Notes: a model not told the origin generated them from the sequence alone. Shown: positions 1 through 9,539, counted from the stretch's first letter. The stretch is 25,715 nucleotides of DNA from Sporisorium sorghi (GCA_023212695.1 JALCCG010000295.1:1-25715); one strand, 5' to 3'. Numbers and translations: made by a program.

Positions 1-278
1 TCCTTTCATCGTCTTCTTTCTTTTTTTTTTTTTATTTTTCGGCAGAAAATCTTTTTAAAATTTTTTTTTTTTTTTTTTTTTTTATTTTTTTTTTTTTTTG
101 ATTTTTTTTTTTTTCTGTGGAGGCGATTTTTTGCTTCTGAACCAATTGCCGGTCTAACATTCTCGCCAAAAAAAAACCCATTTACGCGACACGCGCGCGC
201 GCGTCTGTTTTTGTTACGACCAACACCATCGAAACCCTTCCTTCTTGACGTCGACCAACCAAACCACCTCTTACAACA
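1..278. other. T-rich leader upstream of the RNase H2A gene
   Basis: This stretch is dominated by T runs, including 23 T at 61-83 and 15 T at 85-99, followed by mixed sequence and a short CG-alternating segment around 190-202. I see no credible gene. A minus-strand open frame across it encodes mostly poly-lysine, which is simply the T runs read backwards. It probably contains the promoter and 5' leader of the gene starting at 279. Confidence 0.6.
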
Positions 279-1760
279 ATGCCGCCAAGGAAGAGCAAGA
301 AGCCGACCAAACCCGCATCCCGCATCGACGAGGACGATGACGACCACACTCTGTTCCAGCACGACGACACCGAGTCGCCACTTTCAGCCGCACCACCGCC
401 ACCCATCCCATCCGAGCCGCACACACCGATCACGCAGTCGTACACGTACGCGTCTCCCATCCCGTCTGCATGCAGCCTCTCCGACCCTGCCAACCCGTCC
501 GTCCGCGTCCCCTGCATGCTGGGCGTAGACGAAGCGGGCCGGGGTCCTGTCCTCGGCCCCCTCGTCTACGGCATCGCGTACTGCCCGCTCTCCTACCAAC
601 CTGCCCTCTCATCCATCGGGTTCGCAGACAGCAAAGCCCTCACCGCCGAACGGCGGGACACGCTCCTCTCTTCCCTCATCTCCTCCACCTCCCTCGGCTG
701 GGCAGTGCGCGTCATGTCGCCGCAGGACATCTCCGCAGGAATGCTGCGTCGGCGGCCGGTCAACCTGAACGCCCAGTCGTGTGCTGCGACGGTGGGGCTG
801 ATCGCGGGCGTGCTCGAGCAAGGCGTCGACGTCACCGAGATCTATGTGGACACTGTGGGCGATCCGAAAAGTTACGAGAGGTTGCTCAAGTCGCATTTCC
901 CGAGACATCCGCATGTGAAATGGACAGTGACGAGCAAAGCCGATGCGCTGTATCCCGTGGTAGGGGCTGCGAGTATCGCGGCTAAGGTGACGCGGGATCG
1001 GTGTGTTGACGGGTGGAGGTATGCTGAGCAGTCCGAAGGGAAGGAGGGGAGGGTGTTGGGGGATACGACGAATGTGCCGCACGAGGGCAGGAAGCGCAAG
1101 GCGCACGACGATAGCGACGTGTGGAACAACATGGGTGCACTGGGGAGCGGATACCCCGGGGATCCGAATACCGTGGCGTATCTCAAACGCACGCTCGATC
1201 CGGTGTTTGGCTGGCCAGGTATCGTGCGGTTCAGCTGGGCTACAGCGAAGACTATGCTCGAGGAGAAGGTCAAGCCGAGCACTAGCAGCGTCGTTACATC
1301 GACGAAGCTCGGAGCGAAGCGTCTCACGCGCTCGCTGTCTCGCACCGAGTCCTTCACCGAACCCACCACCGATGCAGCCTCGTCAGCAACACCCGAAGAC
1401 TCGACAGCGACAGCACGCCCAACCAGCCTATACGGGACGCTGCTCCCACAACCGTCTATCCCAGGTGGCACAGCTCCAAGGGGTTATAAGGTGAAGTGGA
1501 TCGACGAGCCCGTATCCATCTCCAAGTTCTTCGGCGCCAAAAAGCCTGATGCGGCGAACGGTGCCAAAGTGCAATCTGCGTCGGAAGGTGGCGATGCACA
1601 AGACGCCTTCGCAGTCCCGCCGTTGCAGCTCGCGATCAACGAGTGGCTGAAGGCGGAATCCCAACCCAAACCTGCCCTGGCAGATCAGATCCAGCTCAAC
1701 GTTGCCAAACTCACCAAGGATCTCGGTTTGACCTGCGCCAGTGCCTCGTTCACCCTCTAA
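279..1760 (+). CDS. RNH201: Ribonuclease H2 catalytic subunit A (RNase HII family)
   Basis: This 493-aa protein is the catalytic subunit of RNase H2, the nuclear enzyme that removes ribonucleotides from DNA and degrades RNA-DNA hybrids. The family signature VDEAGRGPVLGP is at residues 83-94, DSKALT at 117-122, YVDTVGD at 189-195 and KADALYP with AASIAAKVTRD at about 220-240. By comparison with the human enzyme the four acidic metal ligands are D84, E85, D191 and D222. The conserved GSGYP and VRFSW region lies near 289-325. The protein is longer than the usual ~300 aa: it has an acidic/proline-rich N-terminal tail of about 80 residues, a basic insertion (GRKRKAHDD) before GSGYP, and a ~150-residue C-terminal extension carrying a PIP-box-like PVSISKFF at 411-418. 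No intron is needed. ATG 279 is the first ATG of the frame and sits in an ACAATG context. Confidence 0.95.
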   Translation: MPPRKSKKPTKPASRIDEDDDDHTLFQHDDTESPLSAAPPPPIPSEPHTPITQSYTYASPIPSACSLSDPANPSVRVPCMLGVDEAGRGPVLGPLVYGIAYCPLSYQPALSSIGFADSKALTAERRDTLLSSLISSTSLGWAVRVMSPQDISAGMLRRRPVNLNAQSCAATVGLIAGVLEQGVDVTEIYVDTVGDPKSYERLLKSHFPRHPHVKWTVTSKADALYPVVGAASIAAKVTRDRCVDGWRYAEQSEGKEGRVLGDTTNVPHEGRKRKAHDDSDVWNNMGALGSGYPGDPNTVAYLKRTLDPVFGWPGIVRFSWATAKTMLEEKVKPSTSSVVTSTKLGAKRLTRSLSRTESFTEPTTDAASSATPEDSTATARPTSLYGTLLPQPSIPGGTAPRGYKVKWIDEPVSISKFFGAKKPDAANGAKVQSASEGGDAQDAFAVPPLQLAINEWLKAESQPKPALADQIQLNVAKLTKDLGLTCASASFTL

Positions 1761-1841
1761 CCCCCCTCTCTCCGTACCACACACACGCACAATGCACAAC
1801 CATATCAACCATATCTTCAGCAATTGCCATCGTGTAATTGC

Positions 1842-3521
1842 TTAGATGAGCCCCTGCCGCTTCAACAAATCATACGTCTTCTTCGTATACGCATTGCCAT
1901 GTTCGTCCTCGACCTCCTGCGCATCCACCCCTGCCTGGCTCTGCTGCACTTTACCCTGCCTCCTTAGCTTCTCCGCCAGCGCCAGCGCATCTGCGATACT
2001 CGTCACATCTCTAAACTGCACCGTATTCGGCAGTCCAAGCGCACGCATGCCAAACGCGTGCCTCGACTCCGTGAAATGCTTCTCGAAATTCTTCCTGCCG
2101 TGGTAGACGTGGTCCGAACAGATCTCGCACCGGAACTCGTTGCGCAGGCCGTGCAGCTTGTACAGCCAGAACGGGATCGGGCGGCCGTCCCACCCGAGCG
2201 GCAGTTTGAGCGGGTTGTACACGCGTGCTGTCTCGTCGTCCTCTTCATCCAGTTCGCCGGAATCGCCAGCGGTGGCGGTGTCGTCGAGCCCAGAGGTGGG
2301 GTGCAGCGCAGACATGCGGTTGAGCTCCGCCTCGGCTGCTTCCGCCTCCGCTTGCCGCTCGCGGTCCGTCAGCGCCGCTTTGCGTTCGACGTTGGATTTC
2401 GTGTCGCTGCGAATCGAGGAGAGCTGGGCGGCAAGGGCAGCGATGACGGCCTCGTCGCGCGCGATGGCTTTGGAACGTACGCGGGTTTTGATGCGTTCCG
2501 TTTCGGTTTGGTCGTTGTTTTTAGGAGAGGTGTCTCGGTTCTGGGCGAGGCGTGCAGCAGCTTTGTGATGTTTGGGCGACTTGAGGTGTGCGTCGTATAC
2601 GGTTTGTTTCGCGTAGGATCTGCGACAGGCTGCACACCAGATGCCCTCCCCTCCAGCTGCGTCGACCGCGGTAGCCTTGCCCTTACCCTGCGCGTTACTC
2701 GGACCAAACACCTCGGCGCCCTGCTCCTCCCACCCCTGCACGCGGTGCTGCTCCCACGCCTCGTCAAACTCGCTCACCGCTTGCGAAGTTATCACGTCGA
2801 TATTTGCCAACGGTTGCGTCTTGCGCAGGAACCCATCGAGATATCTCCGCAGCTCGACGAGGTAGGCGCGATAGGCGTCCGTCTTCTTCGTGTGGTTGGG
2901 GATGGGCGACGATGGCCCCGCGAGCTTGTCAAACTCGTCGATGTACGCAAGATACGAGAGCCGCTTAGCACCCTTGAGGTTGAGGTACGTCTCGTGTTGA
3001 AGGTAAAGATCCAGGAACCTCCCCGCCATTTCCTCGCCGGAGAACATGCGGTCGATGAAATCCAGCCCTGCTGCGTCCGTATACTCCGCCGCTGCCGACG
3101 CCGCCGCCGATCCCACCCCTTCCGCAGATGCAACAGCCGACGCCCCGGCTCCAGATTCTAGTGATGAGAAGTCCACAGCAAAGTTGTCCGGCAACGCACC
3201 GGGATACCGTTCGTGGTACTCGCGGATCCTTCCCAGTCGCTCGTAAAACTCGCCGAACGCATCGCCGTCATCGCGATTTGAAGACAGCGCCTCGAGTTCA
3301 CGCTGCCGGTCGCCGTGCTCATCCGCATAGAATCGGTCGAGATACTGGTAGCGCGAGGTGACGCGGTCGAGCAGGTCTGATGCCTTGTGTGCTCGTTTCA
3401 GCTTGTCCTTGTGTGTGAGCCCGGTGGAGGAGTGGAGTAAGAGGTCGACGAGGGCTTGCTGGTATCGTTCTGCCTCTTCGTGGGTTTGGCGTGCCACTTC
3501 GATGAGCGATGTGTCTGCCAT
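1842..3521 (-). CDS. PRP9: Splicing factor 3a subunit 3 (SF3a60 / Prp9)
   Basis: This 559-aa protein is the SF3a60/Prp9 component of the U2 snRNP, needed for prespliceosome formation. The N-terminal part carries the family's helical SF3a60 region (RYQYLDRFY near residue 60, then a DFIDRMFSGEEMAGRFLDLY segment). A U1/matrin-type C2H2 zinc finger uses C296, C299, H312 and H318. The C-terminal Prp9-type finger uses C465, C468, H482 and H488, followed by the conserved RALGLPNT stretch, and the protein ends in KRQGLI, close to the family's typical C-terminus. I place the start at the ATG of MADTSLIEVA (3521) because homologues begin there. The frame is open further upstream through a poly-proline run made by a G tract in the promoter, with an in-frame ATG at 3662. 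The gene is divergent from the Fal1-like helicase gene. Confidence 0.93.
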   Translation of the reverse strand: MADTSLIEVARQTHEEAERYQQALVDLLLHSSTGLTHKDKLKRAHKASDLLDRVTSRYQYLDRFYADEHGDRQRELEALSSNRDDGDAFGEFYERLGRIREYHERYPGALPDNFAVDFSSLESGAGASAVASAEGVGSAAASAAAEYTDAAGLDFIDRMFSGEEMAGRFLDLYLQHETYLNLKGAKRLSYLAYIDEFDKLAGPSSPIPNHTKKTDAYRAYLVELRRYLDGFLRKTQPLANIDVITSQAVSEFDEAWEQHRVQGWEEQGAEVFGPSNAQGKGKATAVDAAGGEGIWCAACRRSYAKQTVYDAHLKSPKHHKAAARLAQNRDTSPKNNDQTETERIKTRVRSKAIARDEAVIAALAAQLSSIRSDTKSNVERKAALTDRERQAEAEAAEAELNRMSALHPTSGLDDTATAGDSGELDEEDDETARVYNPLKLPLGWDGRPIPFWLYKLHGLRNEFRCEICSDHVYHGRKNFEKHFTESRHAFGMRALGLPNTVQFRDVTSIADALALAEKLRRQGKVQQSQAGVDAQEVEDEHGNAYTKKTYDLLKRQGLI

Positions 3522-3811
3522 CGTGGCTAGCTGTGCTGTAGAGGTGATCTGCAGCAAGATTGGTGGGGGGGGGGGGGGGGGGGGGGGGGGGGCGGGGGGT
3601 GCGAGGAGGAGAAAGAAGGAGGAAGAGAGGCACGACACATTCGCATTCTCTCCAAAAAGCATTTCCACCAAATCCCGCAATCCGAGCTTTTTCTCTCAGT
3701 CACGTGCGACACATTTTATTTATTTATTTATTTATTTTTGCTGCGCATTCTCCACAATCTTCTTCCTTCTCTTCTTCCACCACCTCATCCTCACCCATAC
3801 ACATCGCAACC
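3522..3811. promoter_or_regulatory. Shared promoter between SF3a60/Prp9 and Fal1/eIF4A3 genes
   Basis: The 290 bp between the two divergent start codons must hold both promoters and leaders. It contains 28 consecutive G at 3565-3592 followed by C and six more G, an E-box-like CACGTG at 3701-3706, and five copies of TTTA at 3715-3734. No TATA box is obvious in a useful position. The shared control of a spliceosome gene and an exon-junction helicase gene is inferred from the arrangement. Confidence 0.7.
3565..3592 (+). repeat. G28 homopolymer tract
   Basis: There are 28 uninterrupted G followed by C and GGGGGG to 3599. The tract lies in the leader of the minus-strand Prp9 gene, about 45 bp upstream of its start codon. 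Such runs can form G-quadruplexes and are prone to length change and sequencing error. Confidence 0.9.
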
Positions 3812-5008
3812 ATGTCCTCCGGCGGCGTCAACGCAGGCGACAGCAAATTCGTCTTCGAGAGCTCCGAACACGTCAAGGTCGCCACCACCTTCGACGCCAT
3901 GGGTCTCAAAGAAGACCTGCTTCGTGGCATCTACGCATACAACTTCGAGAAACCCTCTGCAATCCAGCAGCGTGCGATCCTGCCCATCATTCGGGGTCGC
4001 GATGTGATTGCGCAAGCACAGTCGGGGACGGGCAAGACGGCGACGTTCAGTATTTCGATGCTGCAGTCGATCGATACGACTTTGCGAGAAACGCAGGCGT
4101 TGGTGCTGAGTCCGACGCGCGAGTTGGCGATCCAGATCCAATCGGTGGTGCTTGCGTTGGGGGATTACTTGAATGTGCAGTGCCATGCGTGTATCGGCGG
4201 GACGAGTGTCGGGGAGGATATCAGGAAGCTGGACTATGGCCAGCATATCGTTTCCGGGACGCCGGGGCGGGTGTACGATATGATCCGACGCAGGCATCTG
4301 CGCACGAAGAACATCAAGATGCTCATCCTGGACGAGTCGGACGAGCTGCTCAACATGGGGTTCAAGGATCAGATCTACGACGTGTACCGCTACCTGCCGC
4401 CTTCGACGCAGGTGGTGTTGCTGTCGGCGACGCTGCCGCACGACGTGCTCGAGATGACGTCCAAGTTCATGACCGATCCCGTGCGCATCCTGGTCAAGCG
4501 CGACGAGCTCACTCTCGAGGGCATCAAGCAGTTCTTCGTAGCCGTCGAAAAAGAGGAGTGGAAGTTCGACACGCTCTGCGATCTCTACGACACACTCACC
4601 ATCACGCAGGCGGTCATCTTCTGCAACGCTCGCCGCAAAGTCGATTGGTTGAGTGGCAAGATGAAGGAGAACAACTTCCAGGTCAGCAGCATGCACGGCG
4701 AGATGCAGCAGAAGGAGCGCGACCAAGTCATGGCCGAGTTCCGCCAGGGCAGCTCGCGCGTCCTCATCACCACAGACGTCTGGGCCAGAGGCATCGACAT
4801 TGCCAACATCTCGCTCGTCATCAACTACGATCTGCCCACGAACAGGGAGAATTACATCCATAGGATCGGCAGGAGTGGCCGGTTTGGCAGGAAGGGCGTC
4901 GCGATCAACTTTGTCACCGTCGAGGATGTCAGGACGCTGCGCGATATCGAGCAGTTTTACTCGACTCAGATCGACGAGATGCCCGTCAAGTTGGAGGATG
5001 TGCTGTGA
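3812..5008 (+). CDS. FAL1: eIF4A3-like DEAD-box RNA helicase (Fal1)
   Basis: This 398-aa ATP-dependent RNA helicase is closest to eIF4A3/Fal1, the exon-junction-complex and pre-rRNA-processing member of the eIF4A family. The usual length is about 400 aa. Motifs in order are: Q motif region (FEKPSAIQQ, 45-53), Walker A AQSGTGKT (69-76), PTREL (101-105), GG (129-130), TPGR (150-153), DESD in place of DEAD (174-177), SAT (205-207), ARGID (325-329) and HRIGRSGR (350-357). The string [14 protein letters not shown] and the C-terminal STQIDEMP are characteristic of eIF4A3 rather than of eIF4A1. ATG 3812 is chosen from the family's N-terminus; the frame is open upstream only through a poly-Gly run encoded by the G tract. 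No introns are seen. Confidence 0.94.
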   Translation: MSSGGVNAGDSKFVFESSEHVKVATTFDAMGLKEDLLRGIYAYNFEKPSAIQQRAILPIIRGRDVIAQAQSGTGKTATFSISMLQSIDTTLRETQALVLSPTRELAIQIQSVVLALGDYLNVQCHACIGGTSVGEDIRKLDYGQHIVSGTPGRVYDMIRRRHLRTKNIKMLILDESDELLNMGFKDQIYDVYRYLPPSTQVVLLSATLPHDVLEMTSKFMTDPVRILVKRDELTLEGIKQFFVAVEKEEWKFDTLCDLYDTLTITQAVIFCNARRKVDWLSGKMKENNFQVSSMHGEMQQKERDQVMAEFRQGSSRVLITTDVWARGIDIANISLVINYDLPTNRENYIHRIGRSGRFGRKGVAINFVTVEDVRTLRDIEQFYSTQIDEMPVKLEDVL

Positions 5009-5600
5009 TTGCTGGTTTTGGTTGTCTATTTTGCATTGCTTTGTACTTTTAGTCTTTTGGTCAAGTCGATTGACGCTTTTATTCCGTGATGGTGTGAGTG
5101 TTGGATCGGGTCCAAGCAGTGCTTGAATGGGCTTTGCTTTGCACCGTCAAGCTCCGCGAGCATCTGACGTCGATTGTCTTGACTCCACGGTGTAGTCATG
5201 CAGTAGCCGCGATTGTCGTTGTCATCACGCGTGTACAAAGACTTGAGCTCTTTTTGCGTGGCAACAGATCTTGCTCCTGCGGAATCCAGCACTGCATCGG
5301 CATCAAAGCCTGTGAGCGTGTTGAGTTGCCGCACGGATGTCACACCTGAGCAGGGTCGCCCATCTTCGACTACCTGGCTCGCTTTCGATGTTCGGCACGC
5401 CATTCAGTACAGCATCTCTGCAGCTCGTTTACCATTGCCTTGGCACATCCAAACGTTCGCTACACCGACTCTTGACTCGCACCGCTCACACAATGAGAGA
5501 ATCAGGGCATCGATAAGCGAATGTGATCTGTTAAAAGAAAAGCTAGATACGGAAAAAGGAATGTGTGTATGTGGTCCCAAAGCACTCGACCGCCCATCAC
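5009..5600. other. Convergent intergenic region, no convincing gene
   Basis: About 590 bp separate the stop codons of the convergent Fal1-like gene and the 1312-aa gene, so both 3' UTRs lie here. A minus-strand ATG frame of 125 codons (5026-5403) is present but matches nothing I recognise, and the other strand is equally open. I treat the region as noncoding with low certainty. Confidence 0.5.
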
Positions 5601-8600
5601 TCAAGAGCGCACACCCTGAACGTGGTGCACCGCCACATGATAGCGCGCACTCTCCGACGCCACCGTCGCAGCCGTGATCGTCTGTGCCGTCCTCGGTCGG
5701 CTGTTGGGTCGCGGCGGAGCAGGAAGCGGCTTGATCCCCTCCTCGCCCTTCCTCCTGTCACCACCACTGCCGCTCGAATGATACGATCCGAACGAAGCGC
5801 CCCGCTCCATCATTGACGGTCGCCCTTGCTCTCGTTGCTGCTGCTGACTCAACGCTCGCATCTGTTGTTCCGGCGTCGGGTACTGCGACTCGCCCCAAGC
5901 ATCCGCCGTGAACGGTCGCAGTCGTCGTCCGTCCTCGTTGGTCTTGCTGCGTCGACGTCGACGTTCTCCATCTGCAAACGACGATGGAGTGAGGATGGCT
6001 CCTCCAAACGACTTCTGGTGTCGCAGTCCTTGAGCTTGAGGCTGCTGCTCGAGCGTCGTGGGCGATGCGGTGAATGTAATCGGCGAAGAATGCTCGGAAG
6101 CAGTTCGTGCCAGATACTCGAGCTTGATCGTCTCAGATGCCGTAGGTGGTCTGCTGCCGGATCCGGGCGCTGCAGCTCCCGTACGAGGCTGGCTAGACAG
6201 CAAACACTTGATGCCATTCGTCGTCGAGCTGTTCGATGCCACACGTCGCTGGTGACTTTGTTCGGAAGAGCTAGCAGACGACGTCATCGACGTGCTCCTC
6301 TGCCTCTCTGCCATCCTAGCAACAGAAACAGCAGCGCCACTGGCCGAGCCAGCAACCACATTGGCTTGCAGCAGCGCAGGGTCGATGCGACTCTTTCGTG
6401 CCAGCCCAGCAGGCAGACTGATCGGTATCAGCTTGCGTCCGTTGATCACCATCGGCTTGGCCAGCTGTACACTGCCCGAGCTGATCGACGAGACGCTGAG
6501 CGACGCCATCGACGCCTTTTCCTGCAGCTTGTTGCTGCTTGCACCACTCTCCACCGCCACCTGCTGCTGCCCGAGATCCAGTTGAAGCGCAGGGGCAACA
6601 CCAGCTCCGGCACTGGCAAAAGATCGAAGCTGGCGGTGCGCCGAACCGGGCTGTCCGAAATGCGCCGAGACGGGCGAGGCTTGGAGCAGCTGCATCCTGG
6701 TCACCGAGCCATCTGGATGGGCCGTGTCTCTGCCAGGGGTAGTAGGCTGAGAACAGAAGCTCGATTCGGCCGAAGTGATGCTCGTCGCCGAGGCGATAGT
6801 GCGGCTGGCTTGTCGCAGGGGACTGCTGTAGGCGCTGCTACTTCCTGCACTAGCCATCACGTTGTTGCGTCTGACGGGCGAGCTCGGATCAGCGGTGAGC
6901 CGTCGGCTCGAGAGACGCGACGAAGCAGGCGAAGCCGTCGCCGTAGCTTGAGCCTCGTCGTGCACATACGAGGCGGATCGTGGCGAGTCAAGGGTCTCCC
7001 CACTCGTCACGGCCTTGGACGCTAGCGTCGGGCCCATCTGCTTCTTGACAAGGTTGAGAAGGCGAGACTTTCTCGCACGCTCGGGGTTGAGCAAGGTGGC
7101 CGAACAGGACAAGCGGAGCGGCACCAGTCGTCGTCTGCCCGCAGGTCCACCATCGGTCTCGACGCGGTAGGCAAACTTCCACGCCAGCCTTCCCTTGCGT
7201 TCGTAGCCCGACACTTGATGGCTGCCCAATGTCGTGAGCGAAAGGGACGCCTGGCGCGTCAACAGGTCCGCCTTGGTATCCTCGCCCACGGTGAGATGCT
7301 TGAGCAGCGCGGTGACTTCCGCCTTGCGGCCCATTTCAAAGGTGAAGCCGTCGACAAGTCGCATGTCTTCGCCCGGCCCAAACTCGAGCGTACCAGACTG
7401 CTCGGCTTCCTGATCCTTGTCGCCACGCGACTTGGGCCGTTTGGGCGTCAGGACACGAGCAGCCTCGGTACCTTCGACGAGCTGTTCGGGCCTTCCGAAA
7501 GGATCATAGGCGAGATAGCTCATGTTGACCTGGTAGGCGCGACCGTGATCGCCTTCGAGGTGCAGCGTGAGACCGGATTGAAGGTACGATGCCCAACCGG
7601 CACCTCCTGCTTTCGACGCCGAACCGTTGCCGCGGCTCTTTGGACGAGGAAAGGCGGTTGCTGTACGTGGCGTCACGGGAAGAGAGCTGTTGGCGGTGGC
7701 GGGAGAGCTTGCCGAGCAGATCGACGAACCCGGTGTCGGTTGCAAGGGACAGAGAGGCGAGTGAAGCTCGGAGCTGGTCGCCGACACCTGGCTTGGATGA
7801 CGCTGGGAGAGCATCGAATTCGAGGCTGCTCCAGACGACAAGCTGGAAAGAATGAGAGGTCGTTGAGGCGACACTACAGCCGGAGCTAGAGCTCGCGAGG
7901 CAGCGTTGCCCGTAGCCGTCTGCACGTTGGCCGCTTCAGCGCGATCCGACTCGCCCAAGGTACGCGAACGGAAACGACGGCCAAAGAATGGAGCCCGTCC
8001 GTCCGTTTGCGCTGTAGAAGGACGACGGTCGGCCGCAATGTTGAACCTTCCCGGCACAGGCGGCACTGGATGCTGAATGTGAAGCGCCTGCTCTGCTCCG
8101 AGCAGAGGGGGGCTTGCATCGGTTCGCAGCTTGGGCGTCGAGGCGACCCGCGCGCGCAACAGCCTCGACGTGGCGGATCTGCTGTTGCTCGCATCGACCG
8201 AGGTGGTGTTGGCGCTGACGGCTTTGGTCGCGGGAGAAGGTGCAGGCGCCATGTTGTACGAATGCACTTGGTATCGCACAGGATCGGTAGGCGAGTGCAG
8301 CGGCGACAAGGATGGTGGTGGCAAGTTGGTGGACACGGTGTGCGGCGGCGACACGCGGGATGCTTGGCTGTAGACGTCTGCTGTACTGGGACGGCGTCGC
8401 ACGTCTTGGACGTTGTTAGCTTGAGTTGCAGTCAGCGTCGAGTTGAAGCTTGGAAGAGAAGGAAGAGAAGGGATGCCGAGTGTGTCGCTCTTATAGGCTG
8501 AAGATGGGCTGCGCCTGTCGTACGGGGTCGAAGCGGGAGTGAGATGGGCCTCGGGCCTCGAAGTGTGCTCGGCGGCAACAATGACAGGGCCCCAAGCGCT

Positions 8601-9539
8601 CGATCGTGAAAGGGACTCTTCGGCACTCCAAGCGGAGGCTGAATCGGAAGAACTGGCGCGCGTCGAGGACTGAGAGCGCGAACACGACGGCAAAGAGCCT
8701 TCATGCGAAAGATCACTTCCAACCAGAGAAGGGCGGTCACGGCGCTGATCGTCGCTGAAAGCACGAACGTCGGCAGGCGAAGAGCTGGCCATCGTGCTCG
8801 AGGTGGGCGACGGCTGCACGGCGTATTCTTTATCGAAAAAGCGATAGGCACGACGGTAAAGTTCCGAAGGGGCCTGAGCGGGGCTGTGCTCGCGAGGTTG
8901 CGCTACGGTGTGCGCATCTTGCATGGACGAGGGCCGTGACGAGTCGCTTGCCGATGCGTCCGAAACGCCAGCAGAAGACTCGCGAGGGACCGAGAGCCGA
9001 GCGCCAAAGGTTCCTTGGGACGTCGAGTGGGGCAAGCGCGGCTCGTCGATGGTGTCCTCGGAGAAGCGCGAGGAGAGCACCCTGTGCTGAGCGCCGAGGC
9101 TAGGTGGCTGGTAAGGAATGTGCGAGATGGGTGAGGAAGAGTGCATGGGCGTGTCTTCGTCAATGGTGCCGATGTTGAAGGAGGGGACTCGGCTGGGAGA
9201 GCTGCCGGAGCTAGATGCCGAGGCAGAAGAAGCACGGGGAGGAGTGAGACGAATGCTGTCGGGCCTGCGAGGGTATTCGTCGGGAATGTCGATGCTGAGT
9301 CTGCCAAAGTCCATCGAGAGCTGGCTGGATCGTGCAGAGTGTCGTGAGATGGATCCGGCGATCGAATGGTTTCGCGTTGGATAGAGGTCAAAGGTATCGG
9401 AAGAGGGTTGAACACGGGGATCTAGACAGAGCGGCACTTCTGCCGAGCTCCATAGTGTCGAGATGCTGCCTGCTCTGGAGGCAGCCCTGGACATGCCAGC
9501 GTCCATAGCATGGCTTTCGGCGATGGAAGCTCTCGACAT
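5601..9539 (-). CDS. Large Ser-rich protein of unknown function with a conserved-looking core
   Basis: This 1312-aa protein is not recognised. Most of it is low-complexity Ser/Pro/Ala/Arg sequence expected to be disordered and rich in potential phosphorylation sites (many RxxS motifs). Two segments look folded or constrained. One is at residues ~645-840, starting near GWASYLQSGLTLHLEGDHG and ending near LNLVKKQMGP, with alternating hydrophobic positions suggesting beta structure. The other is at ~1026-1056, KPMVINGRKLIPISLPAG. No signal peptide, membrane segment or catalytic motif is visible. The first ATG of the frame is at 9539; the frame is open six codons further but only from a TTG. A small Gln-rich patch lies near the C-terminus. 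A regulatory or scaffold role would be guesswork. A single exon of this length and normal coding composition make it a real gene. Confidence 0.85.
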   Translation of the reverse strand: MSRASIAESHAMDAGMSRAASRAGSISTLWSSAEVPLCLDPRVQPSSDTFDLYPTRNHSIAGSISRHSARSSQLSMDFGRLSIDIPDEYPRRPDSIRLTPPRASSASASSSGSSPSRVPSFNIGTIDEDTPMHSSSPISHIPYQPPSLGAQHRVLSSRFSEDTIDEPRLPHSTSQGTFGARLSVPRESSAGVSDASASDSSRPSSMQDAHTVAQPREHSPAQAPSELYRRAYRFFDKEYAVQPSPTSSTMASSSPADVRAFSDDQRRDRPSLVGSDLSHEGSLPSCSRSQSSTRASSSDSASAWSAEESLSRSSAWGPVIVAAEHTSRPEAHLTPASTPYDRRSPSSAYKSDTLGIPSLPSLPSFNSTLTATQANNVQDVRRRPSTADVYSQASRVSPPHTVSTNLPPPSLSPLHSPTDPVRYQVHSYNMAPAPSPATKAVSANTTSVDASNSRSATSRLLRARVASTPKLRTDASPPLLGAEQALHIQHPVPPVPGRFNIAADRRPSTAQTDGRAPFFGRRFRSRTLGESDRAEAANVQTATGNAASRALAPAVVSPQRPLILSSLSSGAASNSMLSQRHPSQVSATSSELHSPLCPLQPTPGSSICSASSPATANSSLPVTPRTATAFPRPKSRGNGSASKAGGAGWASYLQSGLTLHLEGDHGRAYQVNMSYLAYDPFGRPEQLVEGTEAARVLTPKRPKSRGDKDQEAEQSGTLEFGPGEDMRLVDGFTFEMGRKAEVTALLKHLTVGEDTKADLLTRQASLSLTTLGSHQVSGYERKGRLAWKFAYRVETDGGPAGRRRLVPLRLSCSATLLNPERARKSRLLNLVKKQMGPTLASKAVTSGETLDSPRSASYVHDEAQATATASPASSRLSSRRLTADPSSPVRRNNVMASAGSSSAYSSPLRQASRTIASATSITSAESSFCSQPTTPGRDTAHPDGSVTRMQLLQASPVSAHFGQPGSAHRQLRSFASAGAGVAPALQLDLGQQQVAVESGASSNKLQEKASMASLSVSSISSGSVQLAKPMVINGRKLIPISLPAGLARKSRIDPALLQANVVAGSASGAAVSVARMAERQRSTSMTSSASSSEQSHQRRVASNSSTTNGIKCLLSSQPRTGAAAPGSGSRPPTASETIKLEYLARTASEHSSPITFTASPTTLEQQPQAQGLRHQKSFGGAILTPSSFADGERRRRRSKTNEDGRRLRPFTADAWGESQYPTPEQQMRALSQQQQREQGRPSMMERGASFGSYHSSGSGGDRRKGEEGIKPLPAPPRPNSRPRTAQTITAATVASESARYHVAVHHVQGVRS

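Noticed and set aside
6..362. Minus-strand frame encoding a poly-lysine protein
   Set aside because: It is the product of reading T homopolymers backwards and overlaps the RNase H2A start; no domain.
3522..3680. N-terminal extension of Prp9 through a poly-proline run
   Set aside because: Homologues start at MADTS-like sequence and the extension depends on a G homopolymer; kept only as a finding, not as the annotated start.
3560..3811. N-terminal extension of the Fal1-like helicase through poly-glycine
   Set aside because: No ATG in the extension, only a TTG start; the family N-terminus fits ATG 3812.
5026..5403. 125-codon minus-strand ATG frame between convergent genes
   Set aside because: No recognisable motif, the opposite strand is equally open, and it lies where two 3' UTRs are expected. 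RNA-seq could reinstate it.
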